Positions 22,225 to 34,260 are shown, numbered from the stretch's first letter. The stretch: DNA of 64,000 nt from Cristatella mucedo (GCA_009760855.2 WPIO01000003.1:9432501-9496500); one strand, 5' to 3'. Notes: a model not told the origin generated them from the sequence alone. Numbers and translations: made by a program.

Positions 22225-22253
22225 GCCTCGGCTCAGCGAAGCTGAGCCGAGGC
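22225..22253 (+). repeat. Perfect hairpin, 13-bp arms, 3-nt loop, in EMX 3' UTR
   Basis: Positions 22,225-22,237 are the exact reverse complement of 22,241-22,253, with GAA as loop. In RNA it would form a very stable GC-rich stem-loop about 130 nt before the likely poly(A) signal. Confidence 0.93.
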
Positions 22254-22369
22254 GGCAGCAGGCCGCGCGGCATCGCCCGAAGCGCGTGCGTATTTATTGG
22301 TAATAGTCGCTGCCTTGCACCAGCAGCAGCAGCGACCGTCGAGTCGATGCAATAAGTCGGGCACAGTGT

Positions 22370-22375
22370 AATAAA
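22370..22375 (+). terminator. EMX: EMX polyadenylation signal AATAAA
   Basis: The first canonical AATAAA seen on the + strand after the EMX stop codon, about 490 nt downstream of it. Confidence 0.6.
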
Positions 22376-24240
22376 TGAGATTCCTAGCTTGCAAAGCAGC
22401 CGGGAAAGCCGTCGCTGCTTTCTGATAAATGTCTATACAAAAATGGCCTCGACATTTGAAGAGCGAAAAGCAGAAGCTACTACACTCGCTATGCCAGCAG
22501 CTGCGTGCTCCTGCCGCCTAGCACACGGTCACATGCTGCACAATTCTGCCGCTTTATGGGAAGTGGTTCGGGCTGGCAAACTAAGTTCAGCCGATCTGTT
22601 CATCTGTAACCCCAACTCCGACCGACACTTAACCACTGCCGTTATCTCTCCAAAAGCTAGTGATGTTCAAGTAAAAGCCCGGAAGTTCCGGCCTTTCCGA
22701 GACCTGTGCTCAAGCGTAGGTTGTGACAGTTCGTGAGGAATCTACTTTGGTCTGCCCTCGAACAGTCCATTTCGGGTGAAACTGCAGAGGGTTATTATGC
22801 TCACACGCTCGTAAATGGCTAACTGACAACGAAGTAGCTTGTGAGATTCTTGGTAGTGACTCTCATGAGTATCACGCAGTTCAATCAGCCGAGGGTTCGG
22901 TCTCAGTCCTAAGCTATCTCCGGAAAGCCGCTTGCATGCTATTCTGTTCAGCTGCTGTGTGTTGGGCGAGGCATACGCCGGGAGAGTATACGGCAGGCAG
23001 ATGCACCACCTGCCGCTCGCTGTCGTAAACAGTGACCGGCCTGCTTTGCTGGGCAGGACTTCCTCAAATATAGAGATAGACTGCAAAGGACTGCGGGCCA
23101 TATGATGGCTCAGTACCGAGGGCGATGACGCTAAAGCCATCGTTAAGAAGTGCGGATCTGCGTCGACAATGCTGTCATAAACATTGCCAGCTACAAGGTC
23201 CACGCACTTGTGAAGTCCAGGTCTAGATCTGTTTTCAAATAGCACAGATCTTCGGCGCCCCGATTGCTACCACGATTGGAGGAGGAACTGAAGAGCCGAA
23301 GGTATATTTGAACTCATTGACCGCGAATGAGCAACACCGTAGGTTCTGGTTCCGAAAGCGAACGACGGCCTTGAACTTTGTGCCCGGCTGTATCAGCAGC
23401 TACTTTGAGACGAAGAGACTAAGGTACCACCCTTCGTCAACCTCCCTGTAGAATGGATGCCCTTAACATGCCTGCCGAAATGGGTTGTCGACTGCACCAG
23501 CCGTATTTCATTGCATAAAGAGCAGAAGCTTTGTGGCTCGCAGGTTTTATCCTTACCTCGACGACATTTAAATTGCGGGTTCTTCAGAGCCAAACCTTGA
23601 TGATCAAGTTGGAAAAGTGCTTAAGCTCATGGGTTGGCAAGCACGGCGTTCGTTTGAGAGTCGATGAGAGCATGATCAAGGTGACCTACTAAGTCGACTA
23701 CTCGGCTCATCGTATCTATGGAGGAGTGAAGCCACACTAGATCAACCATACGCCAGTCAACTTTAAGCTATTCCATACGTTCATCAAACTTTTGAAATCT
23801 ATTGATTTGAACCTCATCGAAGTGCTTATAACGAGATCAAGTTTTCGTAGATGCTATTCAGATATCGCATTATTCTTACACATGTTTCATCTCTCCTTCA
23901 ACTGATGAACTAGCTGCTTCAGTACACGGCTACACCGCCAGCCACCACTCGCATTCGTCCGGATTAACTGCTTATCGACAAGCCCCTACAAAACCGTCTC
24001 TCTCGTGTGCAACAAGACTGGTATCTCAAAATGGGCTCAGATGAGGCTTCTCGCTTCGCGAAAATGCTAAAGACAGACCTCCGTTTGCAGTAGGGGAGGT
24101 AGTAATAGTACTGAATGGCCGAGGACCGACAAAGTGGCTGCAAAAAGTGATCAGGAGGCAATAAGGGAGAAATATGTACCTTTTATAAGAAGAGGCTTGA
24201 TTGGCATTCTACTGCTTAAAAAATATGATTTTTAGTCCCC
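22376..24240. other. Intergenic block with possible degenerate transposase debris
   Basis: Compositionally different from the block to its left. No intact ORF is recognised. Between about 23,630 and 24,110 on the + strand, short pieces such as GVRLRVDESMIK, RIYGGVKPH and IDLNLIE look like a frame-broken coding region. The spacing loosely recalls DDE-type transposases, but the assignment is weak. Minus-strand frames at 22,742-23,245 and 23,393-23,593 are open but unrecognised. Confidence 0.35.
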
Positions 24241-24242
24241 GG

Positions 24243-24405
24243 GTTTTAGGCCAAGGGTAAGGTGCTCGCTCTTCACGATCCAGATCATGGGTTCAAGTCC
24301 AGCAGTAGGCGATCCTTTATTGTCCACTTCAAGCGGGGTTATCGCTATTAAGGCTCTTCTGACGCTCCATAAATTAGGCTGTTCGATCAGCTAACCTTTC
24401 CTGTT
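24243..24405 (+). mobile_element. tRNA-derived SINE, family A
   Basis: tRNA-like head with B box GGTTCAAGTCC (24,290-24,300), then GGCGATCCTTTAT, a short inverted repeat region, TTAAGGCTCTTCTG and the 3' motif AGGCTGTT(C)GATCAGCT. It shares head, body and tail with copies at 34,522, 42,374 and 52,855 (+) and 35,590, 62,196 and 63,667 (-). Confidence 0.85.
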
Positions 24406-26000
24406 AACCTTTCCTAACTTTTCTTAATTCATTGAGCAACATTCATCAACCCAGCAACCAATCAGATGTAGCTGCTACGGATTACTCAACCTCGAGTCTA
24501 TATGCTGCCGAGTTGAGTCTTAGCAGAGCTCAACAGCAGCAGCCAAGGTCGGCTACATCTCATCTATTTGTGTCAAAACGAACTGCCCGGCCAAGATCAA
24601 GATAGCAGGCCCTGTAGAAGAGATGTAAAGGTCCAATTTATGAGGAGGATGTAGTGTCTGAATTCGGCGACGATCTCCCCGGAGGCTAAGGCGTGGAAAA
24701 GTTAGCGACCGGAACTGCCGGCGAGTGCATACATGCCGTATACAGGTTCGTTCTCTTTCTCAGTCAATATGTCCCAAGTTGCCTAGTGACGACCCGGAAG
24801 TCGCAACGCTCCTTCACCGAGTTTCCGTCAGACGTGCCGTCTTGTTATGGACGCAGGAGGCGGCCTCGAAAAGTCAGCAGCCGTCGATCTAGTCGGCCGC
24901 CGAGCCCCACTCCTCCCCCTCGCATCCGGGAGAGTAGGCCCTAAATCGCACACGGCTCGCTTTAATTTATTTCCCAGACAATGTTTCGGCCGTGGACTTG
25001 CGGGCGATTTTTTTCTAACAGCCGCTTGGCGTATGCAAAAGCCATTTGTGAGCACCCATTTGCGCAAGGCGGCCACTAATAGTCAGCTTGTACGCTATCG
25101 CGCACCTTGTCGGCTCATTAGCGCCGACGGGAATCTGCTCAGAGACGATCAAAAGACGCTTTTTTGGCAGCAAAGAGCAGCAGCCCGAAACGCGAACAGC
25201 AGCCCGAAATGCGAAAGCCAGTTCTCGATTTTCGCACATGTCAGTCAATGAGTTTAGCAGCTCCGGGAGAGGGCATCCTACGAGCCTAATGAACCCTCTT
25301 CGCTGACGAGGGGCCACCTGTTCCGGACCACCGCAGCGAGCCTTGCCGTGCCCAACTCGCCACGCTATCGTCGACGTTGCTGAGCGGTGGCGACGGCACC
25401 GACGGACGCCCAAAGCTCTCGTCCGACGCACAAGGCTAGACCGGACACACGACGGCCTCTGCGTTCGCTCCATCTGGGCGAATGCAGAGGCGGAATTGTT
25501 AGCCGCGAACTACACCAGGCGAACGCAATCCTGAATTACCTGAATTCCTCGCGAGCCGACAGAGATTCTGGGTGGGCCACGAAGAGGAGATAGGTGACGA
25601 GCGCTTAGCTGGACCGGCGCGAACCGCGAGACGGGTCGGCTTCCGACGACCCTGGTGCAGATAGGTAGGAAAATAGAAATACGGCACAAGAGAGAGAGAG
25701 AGAGAGGTGGGGAGAGAAAGATTGAGAAAGGGGGAGAGAAAAATTGAGAGAGAGGGGGAGAAAGAGGGAGGGGAGAGAGATGGAGAGAGAGTGGGAGATA
25801 TATTCGGAAAGGAGGAAGGGTAGCTAGCCGCGGTACGTCGCACAAATTTCCCGGGACGATTGAGTATTCCGTTTCCACCTGTCGACACGTGCAGGGAGAA
25901 AATCCGCCAAGTAATGGTGCGGCGAGTAGTTGTTACGAGACTGAGCAGAGGGTTTGTGGAACTGAATGCGGCTTGCAGCTGCGAGCGAATACCAGACTCG
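24406..26000. other. Intergenic block, no gene recognised
   Basis: Contains an imperfect (GA)n tract at 25,689-25,797 and an imperfect 14-bp-arm hairpin near 25,455-25,491. Reading frames of up to 215 codons cross these repeats and show no domain. Confidence 0.5.
25689..25797 (+). repeat. Imperfect (GA)n microsatellite
   Basis: GA repeats with interspersed AAAG, GGGG and ATTG interruptions over about 110 bp. Confidence 0.9.
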
Positions 26001-28560
26001 CTCGCTTGCGCACAGAGAGCGAGCGAGCTCAACATATGCCGGTCGGCGGCGCAGAGCAGTGAGAGCAGCTCGCGTTCGGTTGAGCTGCTGTCATCCAAAA
26101 CAGTTGCTCTTACGATACGTCGGTTCAGCCATCGTAGCACGGTCAAAACCGCTTGAAGTTAATCGATATTCACTTATTCGAAGATTACCCCATTGCGTTT
26201 ACTATGCTGCAAAGTCGATGGCATTATCGAAGAAGAAGTCGCGTAGACATTATAACCCGTGAGAAAAAATTTCCGTAAGTAGCCAAAAACGAGAAGAGTT
26301 GTCGCCATGAAAACGTAGAGCGTGCGACATAGACAGGTACTCCTCTCCGTCATCATGCAGCAGAGGCATGTGACATATAGTATTGTCATTACAGTGAACA
26401 TTGCCAAAACACGGTTCCTCGGCTAGCATATCGCAAGGATTGGCTACAGTCACATTACTTGTAGTGCAGACATCATCAGTAGTAAGCTCGTAGTGAGAGA
26501 CCTCAACAGTTCTCACAGTAGCAATCTCGAACGATTTGCAACAGTCACATCGTAAGCAACCTTTCAATGCTCTCATGTAAAATCCTAATCACTGGCTTCA
26601 CAAGTTCACAAGCCGTATCTCTGGCTTCCAGATTTTAACATACGCAGCTTCAACTGCGGCCTGCATCTGTGCTTTATTGTCACCGTATCGTCACTGACAT
26701 TTTCTAGACTAACCATAGTAAGTTCAAGCCTGCTACCGCCGTTAACGTACTCATTTTCCAGCCCTTTACCAATCTCAGCGTTACTATCAGATGACTACTG
26801 ATCACCCGTTCAATTTAAGGTAGATGTCTCTGTTGCTTCGGACATTGACGTACCTCTACTTTCAGGATATCCAAACTCTCCAGACTAGTGCGTTTAAATG
26901 CTGCTACATTCTGCTCGACCTTCAGACCTTCAGCCCCGGGACCTGCCCCCAATCATCACCAACGACAACAATATGTCCTATTTCCACTCGATAAGCAACT
27001 ACCGAGTTGGTGTCGAATAGGTGCTATAATTCTTCACTACTTTTGGATCTGCTACCTTTTGTAAAAACCATTCGTTCGGGCCTTGCCCCCTGCATAAAAA
27101 CTTGCCAGTCTTTCCAGCCCCAAGACAAAAATTCTGGCTCCACCCTTGGCTACAGCAATGTACTCCACCTCCACACCAAGACTAGCACGCCGACGAGGTC
27201 GAGCAAGAGTACTTCAGCATAATACACCACATACATGGCACTGCCTCAACTACTCATGAACCTTTACTAGCAGAGATAATAAAACAATGATAATAGAAAT
27301 AAGGCAATTGAACACCCCGTTGGGAGAACTAAATCGACGTCTGGGCATTTTACAATTCTGGGAAGGGAGGAAAGCACATGAACTGATTGTTGATACTAAC
27401 ATGCACAGTTTCAGCACGTGTAAATACGCTAAAGTGTATTTACACGTGCTATACACACAAGTGTATTTACACGTGCTAGCCGTGAACTCCGATCATCCGA
27501 CCGGAGACCATTGCCTTTCACCATATGGGTGGGCCTGTGCCCAAGATATCGGTCGGCCTGCTTTGCCAATTATATTCTATGAGTGGGTCAACTAGGCTTA
27601 CCAACCTCTCCCACCACCTTGTAGATCTTTCGATGCAGTAGCAAAAATCGGGGTTAAATCGGCCTTAAAGTCGACGGTCGGCCGTGTAAAGTCAGCTTAA
27701 CAATGATCGTGCACGGATTCAGATTACCGCGCCCAGCACTAACTCCTTCTGTGGCCCGAGCATTAACTCATTGTTCGGGTGACGAGAGACCATTGCTCGT
27801 CGTCAATTTGCTTAATTGCAGTTAGGGCATCGAAATTTGCAAAAGTTCAGCCGGGGATTTTTCTGAATCCAGAAGTTTGGCGTAGCAGGCAGCTACTTCA
27901 TCGTTCAACGACTCAATATCGCTTCCAGTATGCAACTCGAACACGCGAATAAAGAACTCCGGCTTTCATGCTCAACGTTCACCAACAGAGTAACGAGCAA
28001 TGGAACTAGCACAAGATGACTGCTAAGGGCCATTATCAATTATCTAACAATTCAGACACAAAATGTCACAGACGTAGTGTGCCACTTTTATACGTCCAGT
28101 TAGAACTATGCCGCAAACACAGCGCTCGTAACTGTGCTAGCTTCAGCTGCCTCGCCACGAATACTGGCGATGCCTGAACCTTGTAGCATGGCAAGCGACT
28201 TTGTGCATGCTGCACCAATGCAAGCATGTCTGCAGACTGTAGCCGGAATACACGGCAGCGAAGAATAACTCGCATACCGTAACATCGCAAGTCCGTATCC
28301 ATAACGTAGACAAATCTATTTGACAGCAGCCGAGGGTTACAGGCGTGGTGGCCATGACTCAAGCCAACAGCTCCGTGGCCCAGAGCTGAAACAAGCTCAA
28401 ATGCCAATGCGAAGTTCAGAATCGCAACTGACCTCGTCTCATATGACAAAGTCTCATATCGCCAGCTTTTAAGTGGCCTCAGCAATGGATTACCGCATGA
28501 TCGGCTCCAAGCCATTGCAATTCAGGAACCATGAATATCGATTATCAGTCATAATCTGGC
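26001..28560. other. Intergenic block with unrecognised open frames
   Basis: A minus-strand frame at 26,250-26,576 (109 codons, cysteine-rich) and another at 28,066-28,515 (150 codons) are somewhat long for AT-richer DNA. I see no signal, family motif or splice context. They may be decayed mobile-element ORFs. A hairpin/direct-repeat cluster lies at 27,413-27,478. Confidence 0.35.
27413..27478. repeat. Combined hairpin and direct repeat
   Basis: The 15-bp arms 27,413-27,427 and 27,436-27,450 are exact inverted repeats. The right arm lies within a 19-bp sequence that is repeated directly at 27,433-27,451 and 27,460-27,478. One sequence is thus present three times in two orientations within 66 bp. 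Confidence 0.9.
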
Positions 28561-30270
28561 TGATTTAGCTCGCCTCAGTTTCCACAGCCAGCGGTGCAGC
28601 GAAAAGGAGCTGTCGCTAGTGTGCCGCTTGCCGGAGAAGGTCTGGAAGGGGTGATATTGCCAGCTAAATTGTCCACTAATGCAGCCGTAGATAACGCCAA
28701 TGACAGCCGCCCTTTCTAACGGTTCATGTTCGCAAACTAAGTAAAGATTGCCTCTCGAACATCATTCTGAGGGTGCTCGACAGTTTCCCGAATTGTTTTG
28801 CCGTGCACGAGACTGCACTCTGGCAGCAGCTGTTTTCGGGCTTGCTTGGGGGGGGGAGGGGGGCTTACCGGTTTTGGCAACCTCCCGGAAAGACGGTGTC
28901 AGAGATGAGTAGTGTATGCTCGGTACGTCATTCGCTGCAAAGTGAGACAAAGTTGTTCTTTGCACGGCGCTACTGACGCTGTGACGCACTCCTTCCGAGA
29001 TTTGGTACAGATTCGTCTCATGGCGGGTCGGAGACCTTTGGCGTCAGAACGCAGATGAGAGTTAACGGCACTCATCAAATGAGGTCACGCAGCTATTTCC
29101 TGCCAAGAGCTGTCTAAACTTTGCTTCCTTCGGTTTCACGCCAGCAGTCGGCGAATGAATCGCAACTGCTGCAGGAGCGCAGCTTTTGCTTTTGTGTTGG
29201 TAGCCCTTCAAAGCCAATATTAACGCCTGCCAAACCTTTACCGGTAGTGGCGGCACGCAAGCGGCCGCTTCTTTGCGCTGCATTACAGGCTGTATACCAA
29301 TGCATATATAGTTTTGGAAATAAAACGATAAGTACCGACATTGAGTCTTACCTGTATTGTCGTGAGGCGAACTAAACTTTCGATCTTATTGCAATATCCA
29401 GGGTAAATTTGAAGAAAAAAATACTGCGGTATGGTTCAGCAAAGGCCTAGGTCTCGACCCGAGCTTGGTTTACAGTAGCAATAAGCTTTAGCCCGTAATC
29501 GGGGTTTCGAGATGAAGAATTCGCGCCATGACGTTTCGGTCTCTAGAAAGAGTTGGACTCGCGCACCTTCGTGGTAACCGCCTAGAGATCGAATGGATAT
29601 TACGATATCCTATGGAACTATCTATGCAAGTAGAGTATCATTATTATTATTATTATTATCACTAGGGCACGAAGAATTGGCTCCGTGACATTTCTCGCCA
29701 GCAAAGTCGATAGACCAACCTTGGTTTCCTTATACAAATTATCTGGATAGGCATAATTTCTTAATCTAACTTGTCCGGCTAGCCATTTTCCCTTATTTAT
29801 CTCGTTACATGCATGTAACAGGATACATCCACCGACGAGCAACTGTCTTCTCATCGGAACAGCGTTGCTGTCGGCTGCTAAATTGCTGCCGTTTACTGAG
29901 CCAGGTGTAAGTTCCAGAGAAACGCGCGCCGCTTAAAAGCTCCAGATAAGCGTGATAGCTCAATATTGTTGGTCTTTTTATACACGGCGAGACTCAATCC
30001 GTAGCTCCTGTAGCGAGCGAGGCCGATTCGCAGCAGCGCGGACGTGCAAGACGACGTATCCGTCTAGCTCTAGCTCATTGTAACGGTGCTACTGCGGACG
30101 TAGAACCGCACAGTCAACTCCAAATTTCGCTAGTGTTCTCGAGTTTTTTTGCTGCCTTCCCTCGCTGTGCCATAGAAGCTACAGGCTGTAAATTAAAATC
30201 GTACGCCAACTACTTACCTGTAAAAACGTAGGTACAGGCGGAAGCGTTAGCAGTCGGACATATCCGGTTC
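28561..30270. other. Intergenic block, nothing recognised
   Basis: No gene or clear element. A short (ATT)n run is at about 29,638-29,660, with a 16-bp palindrome at 29,804-29,819. Confidence 0.5.
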
Positions 30271-30276
30271 CTTTTT

Positions 30277-30387
30277 CACCCGGAAGTACTACAGCTAGTC
30301 GCGTTTTAAAGCTACCGATTGTCGTAGTTAGCGGTACTGGTGCACAGAATAATAACAGCTCTGCGGCGTTGAGTAATTGTCTGAAGG
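30277..30387 (+). promoter_or_regulatory. SLU7: Candidate SLU7 promoter and non-coding first exon
   Basis: SLU7 needs a 5' non-coding exon because its ATG follows a splice acceptor directly. CACCCGGAAGT (about 30,278-30,288) matches the ETS-family site common in promoters of housekeeping genes. About 100 bp later CTGAAG|GTACGA offers a donor (GT at 30,387-30,388). This is inference; other upstream positions are possible. Confidence 0.25.
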
Positions 30388-31775
30388 TACGAAATGTAAC
30401 TTAATCTTGACTCAAGAACTTTTTATGTGGTCTTCCTATTTTTTAGCGGGTCGGATAGCCGCAATCGCTTTACGTTGAGAAGTATTTCTCTTAATTGCCC
30501 TGTCAGTAGTTGGCCTAGCGAGGCACTACCGTGCTAAGTATACCATTGTGTGCCGTAGATGGCAAGCTGGAATCTTTTGGCGTGAATCGGCTTATCGGCT
30601 TCGAAAGCCACTCATATGGCATATCTTTGAAGCACGTGTACAGCCGCGGCGTCCTCGGAAACCAAGTCATTATCCGTGCTTGTTGTCCCTGTCTGTGTTC
30701 GTTTTCGGCCGTCGACTCGATATTTGTAGTGTACATTTATTTTGTGGAACCGTTGAACATGAAGATTGTGGGTAACTTTTTATCGATCTTCGCTTACTCT
30801 CCTTTTCTCGTTCAAGCTTTTTTTCCCTACGCGCTCTCTCCCGCTCTCCCGCTCTGCCTCTTGACATCTTTTTCGCTGCCCTCGCTAACTGTTTCTAAGG
30901 CTGAGTCTGTAGGGATGTGGCGGTAAGTACGAAAGAAAATGTACCCGCAGAAATAGGGCGTGCTTAACCCTACTCAAGCACAGGGCGTGAATCCACATTT
31001 CTTTCAGTACTTTGTTCAAAAAGTGACAGACACGATTGCTATAATGTTCTGCGCATTTTGTCTTCTTGAAATTTGCTTGCTCCGCCGAGTACGTTTCTTG
31101 TATCAGGGTGCGTTGCTGTGGCAGCATCCATCAACCCATTGTGTCTATATTTGAATTTGGTTTGTCTTATCCATAGGGACCACGTTTTGACGTGAATGAT
31201 TTGTTATAAGCAAGCAGTGGTATAGAAGCCGACACCTTTGTCATATTCACCGCTCGATTTGTTTGCAGATATCTGGGGTTTCTGGGTTTGAAGTTCTTAC
31301 TGCTATCGGTTGTCTGCTCGTGTCTGCTTTATCTGAGTGGTGAATGCACGCGTTAGGATATCAACTAATGAGCATAGCAGTAAAAATGTTTAGAAGCAAT
31401 TTTCTTAGCTCAACAGGAAGTTATGTGCACTTCGCAATCCAGGTTGTAGGTTTGCTTGCTGCAAGTCTTGCTTGCTGCAAGTCTGAGGAAATTTACTGAA
31501 CTCTTCGACCGATATATATATAAATGATACTGTTGAATCAGACTATTGTTGCCTTGTAACTAATAAGATGACACTTAAAAAACCAAGGGAAAGTTCGAAT
31601 TATTGTATGAGTAGGCCAGAGATGGACAGGGCTTATCTGGTTTTTCTATTGCCTGTAGCTGTTGACTGCTACGATTGTGCCCAGCTGGGTGACCCTGGTG
31701 GTGAAGATGATACTGACGTGCGTATTGACGTTGATGATCGTGATGGTCGTGTCATTTGTACAAGATATGAGTGTG

Positions 31776-31807
<32 letters not shown>

Positions 31808-32284
31808 CGTGCGTGCCGAGAAGGTCGCGTCTTAAACTTTGTCAGGTATGGTTATATTAGTAGTTTGCAGGTTACGCTGAGAAGCCGAGTTCTAACCGGG
31901 CATGATCACATGTTGCTACGGGCATGTACATGCGCTCACACACACCACAATAGGTTGGATCTGCACGGCTGAGCACTACCTATGCAGCCCATTGGTCTGC
32001 TGCCAGCAAGTTCGGCAAGTTAGCTTTTTTGTGGTGGGCAATCGTTAGTAACCACGATAGCGTGTATCTAACGACACCAGTGTGCAATTGTTTGAAAGAA
32101 AGAAAGCAGAGAAGTGCTGTGAGCTGGGTCCTGTTGCAGACGGTTTTGCTAACTTGGAGCTGTTTTCTGAGCTTGCGAGATGCGTTCAGCAAGCCTACAA
32201 GTGTGTGTATTGTTTGGTCACCGGGTGTAAGTCTCAGCTACTGTGCTCTCACTGGTCCCCCTAGCAGGATTTATTACTGTAATA
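30388..32284. other. Probable SLU7 5' UTR intron or intergenic DNA
   Basis: No coding exon recognised. It contains a (GT)n tract (31,771-31,817) and a short tandem repeat at about 31,450-31,485. Confidence 0.4.
31771..31817 (+). repeat. (GT)n microsatellite
   Basis: GT dinucleotide repeat with a few GC interruptions. Confidence 0.95.
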
Positions 32285-32590
32285 CATTCAGCCCCCCCCC
32301 CGACTTATGGCCGTTCGACTTACGAAAATTCAGAGATACAAACTCGGCCACGGCCATACACAAAATAGAAAATCAAAATGTATCTAAGAAAACTTTCAAA
32401 ATCCTCGCACGGTCAGTAGATTTGACACCACTATAATAAGGAGGAAACTATATCTGACAGCTATGCATGGTGGTACTGAGGGCTTGCTCATGCATATCAA
32501 ATACCATTCTCGGCTTACAAAAATTCGGCTTACGACAGGTTTTCCGGTCCCTATCTACTTCGTAAGTCGGGGGGGGGGGTGGGCTGACTG
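32285..32590. mobile_element. Short TA-flanked inverted-repeat element (MITE-like)
   Basis: The left end CATTCAGCC-(C)n-GACTTATGG and the right end, read in complement, CAGTCAGCCCA-(C)n-GACTTACG are imperfect terminal inverted repeats. TA lies just outside each end (32,283-32,284 and 32,591-32,592). No coding capacity is seen in the 306 bp. TA target duplications and CAG-type ends fit the Tc1/mariner-pogo superfamily. A second GACTTACGA-like motif is repeated inside each arm. Confidence 0.6.
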
Positions 32591-32621
32591 TACTTGCTGT
32601 CAGACGGTTGGTTTGCAATTC

Positions 32622-33775
32622 TTCATTCACCTCTCGCTGATGTGATTGCCAAGCACAATCTAGGCTTTCACTTCTATGCGGATGACACTCAGTTGTACCT
32701 TTGCTTTGATCCCTCCCAGCCTTCGAGCACCTCAAATTCTCTCAACTCACTTGCTGCATGCATTGATGACATCCGATCATGGATGGCAGCAAATTTTCTA
32801 AAACTAAACGATGATAAAACTAACTTACTAGTTATGGGCAAACCTAGTGTTATTCAGAAATTGGAAAGGCTGACTTTCAAAATTGGCTCTGCCAGCATAT
32901 CTCCAGTTGCATCAGCTCGAAATCTAGGTGTCATATTCCATAGCGACCTCTCGTTAGATGACCACATCAGCTCCACAGTCAAATCAGCCTATTTTCAGCT
33001 TCATAACATTGCTAAAATTAGGGCTTGTTTAGATAAGGATACCACGTCCAAGTTGGTCCATGCATTCGTGACATCTCGTCTCGACTTCTGCAACTCACTG
33101 CTTACTGGCCTACCAGCATGTGCGATCAGGCGATTGCAGCTGGTGCAAAACTCTGCAGCTAGGCTTGTCTGTCGTGAGCGTCGCAGTTGCCACATTACTC
33201 CACTTCTCGCCGACCTGCACTGGTTACCAGTCAAGCAACGGATTGACTTCAAGGTTTTGTCGCTCACTTTTAGGTCTCTTCATTCTATGGCTCCAGCCTA
33301 TTTTTTTCAGATATACTACCCCATCAGGCAAAGCATCGTACCACTCGCTTTTCGGAATCCAACAGTCTAGAAATACCTCGTACAAACCTTAAATCCTTTG
33401 GAGACCGTGCATTTAGCTCGTATGCTCCCACAGCCTGGAACTCCCTCCCGACCTGCATCAGAACATCCCCTGACCTGACCACATTTAAAAGAAACTTAAA
33501 AACATACCTATTTAGGACAGCATTTAGAGGGTCCTTGTGATTCGTCCTCGATGTGCTTATGCGTGCTGACACTGTTCATGCTGCCACTAACCACATTTGC
33601 ATGCTGACCCAGTGCATGTAACCCCTAACCATGTTATTCATTTTGTTTGTTTTTCAAGCATGATTTTACTTACTATTCTATTGCGTATCACTTTGCAGCA
33701 AATGTAAAGCGCCTAGAAAGAGAATAAGTTCTCTGAGGGCGCTTTATCAAGTGCAATATTATTATTATTATTAAT
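32622..33775 (+). mobile_element. L2-clade LINE, 5'-truncated, near-intact 3' half
   Basis: Reverse-transcriptase ORF from PLADVIAKHN through the catalytic YADD motif (about 32,678) and on to the C-terminus at about 33,540. A small frame disruption lies around 33,300 (CCTATTTTTTTCAG, where the sister copy at 57,217 reads CCTATCTTTCAG). The 3' UTR ends in the family's stem-loop (AAAGCGCCTAGAAAG...CTGAGGGCGCTTT) and a (ATT)n tail at about 33,758-33,775. Endonuclease and upstream parts are missing. Nearly identical sequence at 56,944 and 60,608 shows a young family. Confidence 0.95.
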
Positions 33776-34255
33776 TCTTAGCTGTGCCGTGTGATCAAGA
33801 TCTGATTTTAGCCCCATGCAGTAGGGAGCATGGAGAACTAGCTGGGCTACACTGACTGTGCTGCTGGTGACCTTTTGCTGCAGGTTGGTCTACTGTGAAG
33901 GTGCAACTACTTTTAAGCTGAGGCTGCATTGTGCAGATGCCTGCTGTCTCTGATGCACTCAGTTGCAAAATTCCTCACTGTGTGGCTGCTGCTGCAGTTG
34001 CTGTAGATTTGTTCGAGTAATACGAGTGTTTCTCTACGATGCAAGGCATAATAAAGTTATACGAAGCATTCGAAAATATTGTTTTGCTCATAGACAAACA
34101 TGTGCTATATTTATGTATGCCTTAAGTGTGCTGTCCTCCCAGCACGATTCTTTATTATCTCCCTCATCTGACCAGGCCTAGAGACCAAGCTTTTGCTTTG
34201 TTTCATTTGCTGCACCATATTCCACAGAGCCTGAATTTTACTGAAAGGTCGGCTA
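33776..34255. other. Non-coding interval
   Basis: Nothing recognised between the L2 tail and the Tc1/mariner fold-back. Confidence 0.5.
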
Positions 34256-34260
34256 TAGGT

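Larger units (their letters stand above)
21880..22375 (+). other. EMX: EMX 3' untranslated region (inferred)
   Basis: Sequence between the EMX stop and the first good AATAAA signal (22,370-22,375). It contains a strong RNA hairpin at 22,225-22,253. The extent is inferred from the polyadenylation signal only. Confidence 0.55.

Noticed and set aside
22742-23245. 167-codon minus-strand frame as a gene
   Set aside because: No recognisable domain, start context or splice partners. I could not support it beyond being open.
24243-24300. Functional tRNA gene
   Set aside because: Same reasoning: it is the head of a dispersed SINE with a shared non-tRNA body.
28066-28515. 149-codon minus-strand frame as a gene
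   Set aside because: No family signature, and a second frame is open over much of the same stretch.
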